Positions 24,500 through 36,340 of a stretch of DNA of 64,000 nt are shown in pieces. The first letter of the stretch is position 1. Every line of letters starts with the position of its first letter. Location of the stretch: the NCBI GenBank assembly GCA_019096065.1, contig JAGUCH010000002.1, positions 10,428,501 through 10,492,500 of the forward strand. The letters are read 5' to 3'. Under the pieces are notes generated by a model that ran no database searches, had not been told where the DNA came from, and saw only the letters and a program-made list of their open reading frames with translations. The DNA comes from Paracyclopina nana. Lineage: Eukaryota > Arthropoda > Copepoda > Cyclopoida > Cyclopettidae. A program made the translations under genes and the position numbers.

Positions 24500-25263
24500 C
24501 CTCAAGTGAGAATACCAACCGACCTTTTGTATCAATCCACAGCCTTGGAGCCACCTTTGAAATGTTGTTTGACACTGGCTCCAATATTTCCCTATTATCG
24601 CTTATGGCATTCAGGAGAATTGCCCCCCAACTAAGACCTCAGAAAATTACAAATGCTCCTATGTTACGTGCAACTTGTGCTTCCGGAACCCCTTTAAAGA
24701 TCAATGGACTTTATGAAATAGACTGTGTAATAGAAGACCAACAGTTGAAGTGGCCATTTTATGTTTGCGAGGGACTCGCACTTGATGGGATTGTGGGTAT
24801 TGACCTGATCCATGCTACCGGCTTGTTTTATGATCCCATATCGATGAAAATCCGCTCTGCACATAAGTTTCAACTTGAGGCGAGAACTCAGAAGAAGACG
24901 TACATACCCGCCAGAAGTGTCGCTACAATTTCTGTGCAGCTGAAGAACCAGGATAATGGGCCCATAGCTCACTTTGAAGGATGTCTCCAAAGAAGCGATG
25001 CCATCCAACTTTGCAAGGAGGATTGCCTCATCCGTTCTAATCAACAAGGAATCGCTAATATTAAGGTTACTAATGCAGGATTATTGCCTTTTGAGATAGA
25101 CAAGGTTTCTTTCATAGGGCAAATTTTGAGTGTTGATAAGATTGTCCCAGTACATGATGTGTTTTTAAAAGATAAAAATGTTATAGGGAGGCCTTCTAGA
25201 CAGATGGAGGACTACATTCTAAAGCATGCAAATCTTGATCACCTTTCTCCTAATCTATGGTGA
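24500..25263 (+). CDS. Retropepsin-like protease of LTR element 1
   Basis: The active-site loop reads LFDTGSNISLL, followed by a region with LDGIVGIDLIHATG that matches the second half of a retropepsin. The frame is offset by -1 relative to gag. It ends at TGA 25261-25263 where the polymerase frame takes over, offset by one base, so there is a frame break between protease and polymerase. The start is approximate, since this part is normally made by frameshift or processing. Confidence 0.8.
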
Positions 25264-27862
25264 CTGCACCCTGATGAAACACAAATTTGACACACATGAC
25301 CACCGACCAGTTCATGCTAGACAATTCCAGATTCCCATGTCACATCTTGATGAAATCAACAAAAGCATTGAAGATTGGCTGGAGATGAACATTTTGGAAC
25401 CCTGCAATTCTCCTTGGAACTCAAGTATTTTCTGTGTGCCCAAGAAACTGCCAGTTGGAGCTACTGGTTGGAGACCAATGGTCGACTATAGAAATCGAAG
25501 GAATGTTCCTGTACTTCTGCGAGGTGGTGAACCTCACAATATCACTGTTAAGGCCATTGAGGACATGGCATTTCTGAAGAAGCCACGAGAGCTTCTGCAA
25601 GGTGGTGAACCTCACAATATCACTTTTGAGGCCATGGAGGATATGGCAGTTCTGAAGAAGTCACGAGGGCTTCTGCAAGGTGGTGAACCTCACAATATCA
25701 CTTTTGAGGCCATGGAGGACATGGCAGTTCTGAAGAAGTCACGAGGGCTTCTGCAAGGTGGTGAACCTCACAATATCACTTTTGAGGCCATGGAGGACAT
25801 GGCAGTTCTGAAGAAGCCACGAGAGCTTCTGCGAGGTGGTGAACCTCACAATATCACTTTTGAGGCCATGGAGGATATGGCAGTTCTGAAGAAGTTACGA
25901 GGGCTTCTGCAAGGTGGTGAACCTCACAATTTCACTTTTGAGGCCATGGAGGATATGGCAGTTCTGAAGAAGTCACGAGGGCTTCTGCAAGGTGGTGAAC
26001 CTCACAATATCACTTTTGAGGCCATGGAGGACATGGCAGTTCTGAAGAAGTCACGAGGGCTTCTGCAAGGTGGTGATCCTCACAATATCACTTTTGAGGC
26101 CATGGAGGACATGGCAGTTCTGAAGAAGCCACGAGAGCTTCTGCGAGGTGGTGAATCTCACAATATTACTGTTGAGGCCATGGAGGACATGGCAGTTCTG
26201 AAGAAGCTACGAGAGTTTCTGCGAGGTGGTGAAACCCACAATAGCACTGTTGAGGCCATGGGGGACATGGCAGTTATTAAGATGCTACGAGAGCTTCTGC
26301 AAAGTGGTGAAACCCACAGTAATTTCGTCGAGGCCATGGAGGCCATGAAGGACATGACAGTAATGAAGAAACTTGAGGCCATGGAGGACATGGCAGTTAT
26401 GAAGAGGCTACAAGAGAGTGGTAAAACCCACAGTAGCACTGTTGAGGCCATGGAGGACATGGCAGTAATGAAGAAACTACAAAAGAGTGGTGAAACCCAC
26501 AGTAATTCCGTTGAGGCCATGGAGAGCCTGGCAGTTATGAAGAAACTCCGGAAATGTATTGAAACCCTAAGTATAGTTGTTGACGCCATAGAAGACAGGG
26601 CAACCATGAGGAAGCTACAATCTACAGACTTGGTTGTTGCGGCTTTACTTTCTTTTGTTGAACAATTACTTGTACCCAGACAACCTGAGTTGAAATGGAT
26701 TATTAAAAGATTTGGCCCTATTTTTGAAGTCAAGAATGACTTGTTGTTTGTGATGAGTGGGCCCAAATCAGTGTTGGCAGCACCGGCTGTTTGTCATGCT
26801 GACTTCACCTTGCAGAAAAGATATGGCCCTATTTTTGAAGTCAAGAATGACTTGTTGTTTGTGATGAGTGGGCCCAAATCAGTGTTGGCAGCACCGGCTG
26901 TTTGTCATGCTGACATTATTAGTGCTGCGCATGCAGCTGTTGGGCACAAGGGCATCAACAAAACCATTGAAAGAATTCATGAGCAGTATTTTTGGCCTAG
27001 TTTATTGACTGATGTTGAGGAATACATCAGTTCATGTTGGAAATGTGACAAAACCAAACCTGAGCAATCACATCCAAATGTGGACTTGCTGCCCCACCAG
27101 CAACTCAAGGGCCCCCTGGAGAGGGTCCATGCTGACCTCTTTGGACCTTGGAGGGATTCAGATGGAAAGAAGTATATTTTGGTTATCATGGAGTCTGTTA
27201 GTAAGTATGCAGAGTTTGTCACTCTGGTGGACAAACAATCTGGCACTGTTGCTGGGGCCATTTTTAATCGATGGATTGCAAGATTCGGCTTGCCAGCTGT
27301 GCTCATTGCTGATGGAGGGACAGAATTCACCTCACAGTTGAGTCAATCTCTTTATAATCTGCTCCGGGCAGATAAGAGCACAACCAGCTCTAGTCACCCT
27401 CAATGCAATGCAGCTGCTGAAGTTATTAATAAGCACACTATAAGTTACTTGCAGAAGATGCTTGATACATCTTCTCCTTTGAGTGAGACAACAAGAATGA
27501 GTCCATTCTTCCTCCTTTTTGGAGTGCATCCCAGAAAACCATTAATGGATCCAAATATGGTTTTAGATGCCAAGATCAAGCCAGAAAACTTTAGGAAAGG
27601 GTTATTGGTTTGGTTGGATTGCCCAGAACTTCTGAAATTCAACCCGAAAATTCCCCTCAAATCAGAGGAACCAGCTGCCAGCATTGCCTCTCCGATGACG
27701 ACAACACCTCCACTAATTAAGCAAGAACCAGACTCTCCACCTGCGGAAGAGGTACTCATTCATGACGATGTGCATGAACCCACTCAAGATGATCAACCAC
27801 CAGACTTGCCGTCAAGAAGTAACCCTGGCTCACCTAGGAAACTACTCAACCGTTTTCCGTGA
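25226..27862 (+). pseudogene. pol of LTR element 1: RT stub, 26-residue repeats, integrase
   Basis: The first ~95 residues are the start of a gypsy reverse transcriptase (HDHRPVHARQFQIP, then WRPMVDYRN). Directly after that the frame enters about fourteen copies of a 26-residue unit (consensus LLQGGEPHNITFEAMEDMAV plus LKKSRG). The first ten are nearly identical and the last four diverged. No YxDD motif or RNase H is present. Next comes a 37-residue segment duplicated in tandem, then a zinc-binding HHCC domain (HAAVGHKGINKT, CWKCDK) and the integrase core with HADLFGPW, ADGGTEF and AAAEVINK. The frame is open for 878 codons. Confidence 0.85.
25513..26625 (+). repeat. 78-bp in-frame coding minisatellite
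   Basis: Ten regular 78-bp units (25513 to about 26292) are followed by about four degenerate ones. The unit length is a multiple of three and the frame stays open throughout. Left units are almost identical and right units diverge, as expected when an array expands from one side. Confidence 0.92.
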
Positions 27863-28140
27863 CAGCTTCCGAGTGGGACGAGACCCCACAAGCTCATTGA
27901 CACGCAATCAGGCTAGAGCTCAACAAGTTTTGATAGAAGACCAGCCTTTACCAGCCAAGTTGCCAGAATACAAGCCTGGCCGGGGCCGACTAAGAAAAAT
28001 GATGTTTGCCTTAACATGGCTTTGTTACATTTTCTTATTTGACCTGACACCTTACACTTTCTAACTTTTACGACTTGGTGGTGGTTTTGCTAATATCTTC
28101 ATCTCCCTGTTAACAACAGCTTTCTTTAGCTTGGGAGGGA

Positions 28141-28379
28141 TGTTATGTTTTTATAACCTTCATCATGGCGCTAGCGCGTCGTGTTGTAGTAAAATGTAGT
28201 AGTATAGTAGTATAGTACGAGCCGCGCTGCCTAACCACACTTTCACCTAAGCAGGATGTGCAATGCTATTCACCTTGACAGTACATTGTATATACAGTGC
28301 TTGGTTGAGAAATAAACTCAGTTGTGGCTTTGTACGAGAGAAGTCAAGTCCCATCATGTAGACACCAAATTTTACAACA
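28141..28379 (+). repeat. 3' LTR of element 1
   Basis: 239 bp, the same sequence as 22983-23221 by eye. The preceding GGGAGGGA (28133-28140) is the polypurine tract. Confidence 0.93.
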
Positions 28380-28799
28380 GAAAAGAATTCCTCCAGTGAA
28401 AAGTGCCTCAATGTAGTGCGTACCGCAGATAGCGGATTAATGGGGTGTTCATCTATCCCTCATTTCCTTAAAATCTTACGACAGCCTTAATGAAATGCCT
28501 AAGTTTTCATACTTCTGATTAATCAAAACACTTCAAACTCATGCGACCAAAAGAGGTGGGAAAAGTGGTTTACTTAAAGCTATCAAAAGTGAGTAAAAAT
28601 GATCAGTACTAAAATTGGAGGCTCAAGTAAAACACAATTTAACGGAAGGAAAAAATTTCCTTTATAGATGAACACAGCATAAATACGTTTTCAGGTGTTA
28701 CGAGCCAATAATTTGAGGGCAAGAAAATCAACTAGCTTGGAGCTCGATGTATGAAGCTCATACATCTGAGCGCTATCTACTTTACTTTTGTTAGGACAC

Positions 28800-28985
28800 C
28801 CTGTATGTTGCTTCACATGGACACCAGGCGGTCCAAAGTTTTTCTACTTAAAATTTGACAAAACTTTGGGCCCCCATACCTCCACTCCCAGGGGTCGAAG
28901 GGCAAAACCCTTTGGCACAGTGGACCCCCAAGGGTTGAGCCTCTAGATGGAAAACTTTCGGTGCTACTAGACTCACTTTTCACTT
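28800..28985 (+). repeat. Direct repeat flanking LTR element 1, right copy
   Basis: Matches 22552-22760 in the same orientation with small gaps. The rest of 28380-29089 shows no gene. Confidence 0.7.
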
Positions 28986-29385
28986 GAGTGCTGATACCAG
29001 ATGTCTTTGATAAGAACTGATCCTTTTCTGCTGAAATGACTTGACTAATAGCTGAACATATCTGTCAGCTAACTAGAGCACGCCCGCGGCCCGCACATTT
29101 GCCCCAACTGGGGTCCTCCTAAAAGGCACACAATGCCCACAATTCCCACATGACACACATCTTGCACACAATTACTAAAAGGGACACAATTTTAAAAAAT
29201 GAGTCTCAAATAAAAAATCGTTCTTGTAATGCTGATTGGGAAAAAAATGCATACTCTGGCTTAATGGCATGTAGGCTCTCGAAATAATTTTCTAAATAGT
29301 CCCCAAAATGACCACTTTTGGCCACTTTGGTCTGGTGGTCATTGGTCAAAAAATTGTCATACTTTTTATTGATCGAAGAATTGTT

Positions 29386-29546
29386 GCTTGAGTGGTTGCT
29401 TGAGTGGTAGCTTGAGTGGTCACTTGACTGGTCACTTGAGTGGTCATTTGAGTGGTCAATTAAATGGTCACTCGAGTGGTTGCTTGAGTGGTCACTTGAG
29501 TGGTCACTTGAGTGGTCACTTGAGTGGTCACTTGAGTGGTCACTTT
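29386..29546 (+). repeat. 12-bp minisatellite (GAGTGGTCACTT)
   Basis: About thirteen units of GAGTGGTCACTT/GAGTGGTTGCTT. A second array of the same unit lies at 29770-29866. Both lie inside the 29090-32555 element. Confidence 0.92.
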
Positions 29547-30218
29547 AATTCCTCATATTTTCAATTTTGGCACGCAACAAGCACACAATAGGTACACAAT
29601 TGGCACACAATTGGCGCACAACAGGCTCACAATAGGAACACAATTACTAAAAGGTCCACAATCGCCAGGTATATTCAAGATGTCCCCAAAATGACCACTA
29701 TTTGCCACTTTGGTCTGGCGGTCATTGGTCATAAAGTTGTCATACCTTTTTTTTGACTGAAGAATGGTTGCATGAGTGGTCACTTGAGTGGTTGCTAGAG
29801 TGGTTGCTAGAGTGGTTGCTTGAGTGGTCACTTGAGTGGTCACTTGAGTGGTCACTTGAGTGGTCCCTTTGTTTCCTCAAAAAATCATATTTTCAATTTG
29901 GGCACACAACAAGCACACAATAGGTACACAATTGGCACACAATATACACACAAATACTAAAAGGCACACAATCCTCAGGTGATTTTTACTCCTGAGTCCA
30001 ACCTCACAGACCACTTTATGACCACTTTGGTCTGAGAGTGGTCAGTTTTTGGACTGCTCAGAAAATGATCAAGGGAGCAATCTGAACATTTTTGTGATTT
30101 TGAAAGTGACCACTTTTTAATGACTTGACCACTGTGGTCAAAAAGTGGTCATTTTTGGTACCACTCAGAATATGATCAGGGGGAGCCATTTGAACATTTT
30201 TTATAAGTGACCACTATG

Positions 30219-30374
30219 TAGCCCGGTTCCAACATGGAAAATCAGGATAGTCAGGAGACGTAACTTGACTTTTTAGCATAGTCAGGTCACAGCTAGCTCG
30301 CGCGCTCAGCTCAACCTGACTTAACTGGTTTACCCTACTATACTATGCTGGTATCCCGTGTTGGAACCGGGCTA
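30219..30374. mobile_element. AGCCCGGTTCCAAC MITE, copy 1
   Basis: Begins TAGCCCGGTTCCAAC and ends GTTGGAACCGGGCTA, perfect inverted ends flanked by TA. The interior is itself near-palindromic around the CTAGCTCGCGCGCTC region. It is one of four full copies in the window and is nested in the 29-32.5 kb element. Confidence 0.88.
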
Positions 30375-32889
30375 GAGACCACCTGACCACTGTGGTCTAA
30401 AAGTGGTCATTTTATAGACCACTCAGAAAATGATCAGGGAAGAAATCTGAATCATTTTTGAAAAGTTGTGTGCATATTGTGTGCCAAGATTGAGCTTCAT
30501 TTTTTAGGCCGAAAATGGACATTTCTCAACAACTTTCATAATATAAAAATTAAAGATATACTTGATGATATTTTGAATCTGTTAACAATTAATTTTTTAG
30601 AGGTTGCATTGCTGAGTTATCAGCAAAAATTGAGTGGAAAGTGGCTGAATCAAGCTCAGCAGTTAAGGCCCGAACTCAGAAATTAAAAGTCATAAAAAAT
30701 ATTATGTATACATTTTTGGAAACTGCAATATATAGTCTTCATTTTTTGTTAAATAAGCAACACCATATTAGGATTCCTTATATTTTGTAAAGCTAACTCT
30801 ATTTTGGGCCCACAATCACTATAGAATTGGCACACAAAAGGCTCACAATATACACACAAATACTAAAAGGCACACAATCCTCAGGTGATTTTTTATTGCT
30901 GAGTCCAACCTCCTGGACCACTTTATGACCACCTAACCACTTTGGTCTAAGAGTGGTCAGTTTTTGATCAGGGGAGAAATCTGAACATTTTTGTGTTGTT
31001 GAAAAGTGACCACTTTTTAATGACTTGACCACTGTGGTCAAAAAGTGGTTATTTAAGGTACCACTCAGAATATGATCAAGGGGAGCCATTTGAACATTTT
31101 TGATATGTGACCACTTAGTGACCACCTGACCACTGTGGTCTAAAAGCGGTCATTTTATAGACCACTCAGTAACTGATCAAGGGAGAAATCTAAACAATTG
31201 TTGAAAATTGGTCATTGTGTGCCTTTTAGTTCTTGTGTGTAGATTGTGTGCCTATTGTGTGCCAGTTGTGTGCATATTGTGTGCCAAGATTGGAATTCCT
31301 TTTTTAGGCTGAAAACGGACATTTCTCAACAACTTTCATAATATATAAATTAAAGATATACTTGATGATGTTTTGAATCTGTTAACAATTAATTTTTTAG
31401 AGGTTGAATTGCTGAGTTATCAGCAAAACTTGAGTGGAAATTGGCTGGCTTAAGCTCAGCAGTTTTTAAAGTTACTTATATACACTTTTGGCGGACTGTA
31501 TATAAGAACACCTAGGTGCTAAGGGTAATTGCTCCAAGCTACAGCAATATCTCAGCAATGCAAAGTCAGAAAATTGATCTGTTTACATTTTTGGAAGCTG
31601 CATCAAATTATCTTTACTTTTTGTTAAATATGATACACCGATTTTTTAATTCTTTATATATTAAAAGCTACTTTCACTTATATTTTTAAAAAGGTACTTT
31701 CATATTTGGCACACAATATGCACACAAAGGTCTCAGCGGTAATTGCCCGAATTTTGGCATTATCTCAGTAATACAAAGTCAAAAAGTTATTCTGTTCAAA
31801 TCAAATTATCTTTATTTCCTGTTAAATAGTAATAGCCTAATTTTATTTCTTTTCATTGATTGTGTGTCATCATTGCGTGCCATTGTACGCCATCATAGTG
31901 TGCCAGTGTGTACTATTTTGATTCATTGTTAGCTTTTGTGTGCCATCATTGTGTGCCATTGTGTGCCATTGTGTGTCATTGTGTGCCATTGTGTGCTTGG
32001 GTTGTGTGATACTTTAGCAACATTGGATTAATTGCCTGAATTTGGACATTATCTCAGCATTGCGAAGTCAGAAAATAATTTAGTTAACATTTTTGGAAGC
32101 AGCATCTAATTACCTTTATTTTTTGTAAAATAGTAAAAGCCAAATTTTAATTCTTCATATTTTTAAAAGCAATTTTAATGTTGGCACACAACAAGCATAC
32201 AAACGTCTCAGTGGTAATTGCCCGAATTTTGGCATTATCACAGCATTGCATTGGGAAGTTAGAAAATGTTCTGTTTACATTTTCAAAAGCTGCCTCACAT
32301 TATCTTTATTTTTTGTTAAATAAGATAAGCCTAATTTTTTTTTATCTAATATCAAAAGCTACTTTCATATTTGGCAAACAGCTAAGCTAAAAATCATGGC
32401 TCCTCATTCCAAGAATTTTTGCAACCACTTTCTAGCCTACATTTAGGAATCATTTAATTTTTTTAACTTGATGTGCGCCTTTTAGTAATTGTGTGCCAGT
32501 TGTGTGCCATGTGGGTAGTGTGGGCATTGTGTGTGTTTTAGTAGGAGCGGCCCCCAACAAATCAGGCAGCCGTTCTTATTCTAGCATGGAGTTTCTTTAA
32601 GAGTTTCGACATTTGCAATCTTCTCAGCAATGTGCATTGGATGATTGCCGCTCTCTTTTATTATCAAGTCAAACTACTCGACTTAGAGCACTATATTTTG
32701 ACATCTGCCCATATTTGTTCCACCGTATATTATGCTATTTTTAATTTGGTGATTTTACCGAGAAACCATGAACACCTCAAATTTTCGTTCCGATCGGAGT
32801 TGTAGTTAGTAAATTTTTTCCAAAAAAAGTTCAGTTGCAGTTGAGAACGAGATACTCTCATCAAAATCTAGGGCTAACTTGACTTAGGG

Positions 32890-33240
32890 CTCTTGAAATT
32901 ACTCCGCGACTTCGTAGCACTACGTTATAGGGTAACCCATAGAGAAAATCAACTGTACTCATTTGGAACAGTTTACTTAGTAAAAATCCCACATGAACTG
33001 TTCCAAATGGGGTCAGCTGTTGCCTCTGTATGTTACCCTATAGGGCGTTCTCATATTGGACTTTAGCTTGCCAAAACCTGATTTTGGTTAACCAAAAACC
33101 TGTTTTCGGTAGGTAGGCACTACATAGCGCTTGACTAAAACCAGTTTTTGGTTAACCAAAATCAGGTTTTGGCAAGCTAAAGTCCAATATGAGATAACGT
33201 AGTAAAACGAAGTTGCGGAGGAATTTCTAGAACCCTAACT
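32890..33240. repeat. Nested palindromes
   Basis: An outer pair (TTACTCCGCGACTTCGTA...ACTACGTTAT against ATAACGTAGT...ACGAAGTTGCGGAGG) encloses two inner hairpins. One is at about 32930-33045 with AACAGTTTACTT/GAACTGTTCCAAATG-type arms. The other is at 33049-33193 with long arms CTCATATTGGACTTTAGCTTG and its reverse complement. It resembles one palindromic element inserted in another. Confidence 0.75.
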
Positions 33241-33649
33241 TGACTGAACTAACTGAGCTGAGAAAGTTGAAGTGAGCCTAAATGTCCAGTTCATGTAAAC
33301 CCAAAACTCATGTTGAAAATGCATAAAAAAGCTCCTGTCAGAAAGGATCAAAGTTGCTATTTAGTAAGCCCCATTAGTGTAAGCACTAATTTTGGCAAGT
33401 AAGTGGTCTGACCATTTTTTTAAAGTATTTTTGACAAAATCAATGGTTAGATTTCAACTAATTAGGGGTAGTCCCTTCGTCTGGTGAGTTAGATCTTGCT
33501 GAGCCATTGAACGCGATTGTGTAATTCCCGCCCTTACTTCTCTACTCTGCTCAAATCAATTCATGAGTTTGTGACTGATCGCTCGTTTGTGTAGTTCAAA
33601 GAGCAACGCTGAACAGGCTGCCATAGCAGTTGAGGAGTAGCAGCTTGCC
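33241..33649. other. Region upstream of AOAH
   Basis: No gene or clear repeat was recognised. It should hold the AOAH promoter, but no core motif is evident. Confidence 0.4.
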
Positions 33650-36100
33650 ATGTTTGGCTTGATTTTATTACTTGTGAGTTGTTTGTCGCCGGCCCTCATT
33701 GGTGGTGAAGATGCGGGTGTGCAAAGGGGTGACAACGGCGGCATTCCCTGTGCCACTTGCACCATACTGCTATCCATTTCGTCACAACTGAGCGAGATCT
33801 ACAACGAGAGCTCTGCTGGGTCGCTGTCTCGGATTTGCAACTACTTGCCAGCCTCTTACGTCGCGGACTGCCATGCCGTCATCACCGTACTGGCCCCTTT
33901 CATCGAGGATGAGCTCTACCATCGCCTCACCCCCGACCAGATCTGCTATGCCATGAGGCTGTGCTACGCGGAGAAGAAAACCTGCCACCTGTATCCCACC
34001 TTGCCGCTTCCCGCGGATGCTCTCGTCGGGCCACTTCCGTCCTCAGCAAGGCTGCAGAGAGCCTTTCCATGGATATGCTACATTCCTGGCGTTTTCACGC
34101 TATGCCGGGCCCTCGCAAACACTTATACCGACCTTATTCCTGGCCTTGACATTGACGGAGACAAGTATATCTTTTTCGTATCAGCAACAATAACTTTGTG
34201 GTTATGCAGCTGCGATTTTGGATAACAGCTGGCTTCTGAGTTGGTTGAGATTAGGGCAATATAAGGAGAGTACAATGCTTGCTGAGAAAAAAGAGGGGAA
34301 TTGCCATATTTGAGTCTACCTCAGCTTCTTATACAGAAAAATTGGCGAATAGGGCGAAAGCAGAAAAGCCATATTCCTGCTAGCGAACTTTAGTCGAAGC
34401 CATGCAGGGCTGAGATCTGCAAGGTGGGCCTACACTAAAAAATGGGTGCCGGTATTAAGATCTTAAGATTAAGGGTAATAAGATCGAACGGAAAAACCAA
34501 AAATGAACTTCTATCTCGATTTTAGAGTCGAACCCAATAGATTTTAAGGTCAGAACACCTGGATTTTGTTTGTCAACGCAGTTGGCTATAATTGCCAGAA
34601 TTCTAGCATTATCTCTCAGCAAAGCAAAGCCAGAAAATTATTCTTTTTCAAAAGCTGCTTCAAATTATCTTATTTTGGCAATAGTAAAGCCTGATTTTAA
34701 TTTTTTTTAATTTTTAAAAGCAATCTTCACATAGGCAACCACTAATGGGCTATTTTTTGGCTTTTGGTGCACTATTTATAAAACCTCTAAAAATATGACA
34801 TAATCCACGGATAAAATGGAACTCTTTCAAGTCATAATACAATATGCAACTCACGCTTTCTGAGTTTTTAAAATCCAGGTGATTCGATCTTAAAATCCAG
34901 GTATAATTTGGTGTTGTAATTCACCGTTCGACTTAATACCCTACTCTTTCGACTTTAATACTCAGTCTCTAAAAAAGCTTCGACTTTATAATCCCATGTT
35001 GATTTCGATGGCTGGTTCTCTGATTAGAGGAGCGATATCTTATGGTTCTCACTGCACTGGTTCTCTTAACTACTTGTAATTTAGAAGGAGTATTTTACGA
35101 TACCTATTGTTTTAAGCCTTAGATCCACAGATCTTTCCAAGTTGGGGAGGACTATTTTGAAAAAATCACAGCCTTTTGGCTTGGTTTTTCCAATAATTTT
35201 CTTAGCTTTTTCTATGCTAGTACCTACTATAGCAGGGGCATCTCTATCGAGCAATCCTGACGGAACAATTCTACTTTTGAATCACGAAACTATGATAGTT
35301 ATTTTGTCCTCCGCTAGGGAGCGCTCCAGTAGCGCTAGTACTTAAAAAAAACGCGAAATTCAAATTCAAGAACTGGATAAACCAGTGTGAGAGTGAGCGC
35401 TCACGCTTGCTCGCATCACATTTCTGAAAGTGTTACCAGCCTTTTTCAAACTTTAGTTCTTCATTACATAAATTCTGGCTGTCCATATATCCATATATTC
35501 TAACACAAAGAAAAATCCACAGATTTAAATTGAAATTTTGTCCTGCACCCTATCATAGCATAGTCCGATGACGTGCTATAGTAAAGCTGCGCATAGAGCT
35601 CACAGCATGGCCGTCGTGATTGCTAGACAGCACTTTTTCCTTAATTTATTCTGAGTAATGGCTGAGTTGTTATAAAATTGGCTATTTTTATTGAATCCAC
35701 ACCAGATGAATTCGTTTGTTTGGAACTCACAGAGTAATGAGCACCAGAAAGAAGGCTATTTTTTCTGATTCGATCCATTATTCTCAGGTCTGGATATGAT
35801 ATGTGTCATGATCCCGAATACATTGACTTTCATGAAACTAGCTCAAAATGGTACCGTTCTGTTCCTTGCATTATTTGTACTGATACAAGCTCATTAAGAG
35901 CACTTTCTTTGCCATTTTGTTCCCTAAAATTATAACATTTAGCTAACAATGTTAACATTTTGGCCAACAGTGTTCCTGCAGGCAACCTAACCTAAAGTTA
36001 ATTTAACACCCCTATAAGAAACGATGGCTTCTGTTACGTAGTACAGTCAGCGCGCCCTAGCGTGAAAAGCCGTGTAGTATGTTCACAACAGAAGCAGCTG

Positions 36101-36156
<56 letters not shown>

Positions 36157-36248
36157 AGTTGAATAAACTGAGACAAATTGGCAAACTGAATTATACATGC
36201 GAAAATTGCTTTCCATCATATAAAAGCTCCTACGTTTTACTTTTATAA

Positions 36249-36340
<92 letters not shown>

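Larger units (their letters stand above)
22983..28379 (+). mobile_element. LTR retrotransposon 1 (Ty3/gypsy type, RT region replaced by repeats)
   Basis: The element is 5,397 bp with two 239-bp LTRs that look identical, starting TGTTATG and ending TTACAACA. A purine tract GGGAGGGA precedes the 3' LTR. The left flank ends GAAA and the right flank begins GAAA, giving a probable 4-bp target duplication. It encodes gag, an aspartic protease and an integrase in gypsy order. Most of the reverse transcriptase and all recognisable RNase H are absent and an internal repeat array takes their place, so it cannot be autonomous as read. Identical LTRs imply a recent insertion. Confidence 0.92.
29090..32555. 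mobile_element. Long ORF-less element ending in CACACAAT / ATTGTGTG arrays
   Basis: The left end (GGGGTCCTCCTAAAAGGCAC, then ACACAAT units to about 29180) and the right end (about 32470-32550, reverse complement GGGGCCGCTCCTACTAAAAC, then ACACAAT units) form imperfect inverted repeats of about 75 bp. Further GGCACACAAT clusters occur at 29575-29660, 29900-29970, 30815-30880, 31210-31280 and 31880-32000. An internal segment of about 165 bp (30480-30660) is duplicated at 31281-31445. The borders are approximate and no target duplication was identified. It could also be several nested elements. Confidence 0.6.

Noticed and set aside
29386..29866. CRISPR-like array
   Set aside because: The repeats are head-to-tail 12-bp units without unique spacers in a spliced eukaryotic genome; it is a minisatellite.
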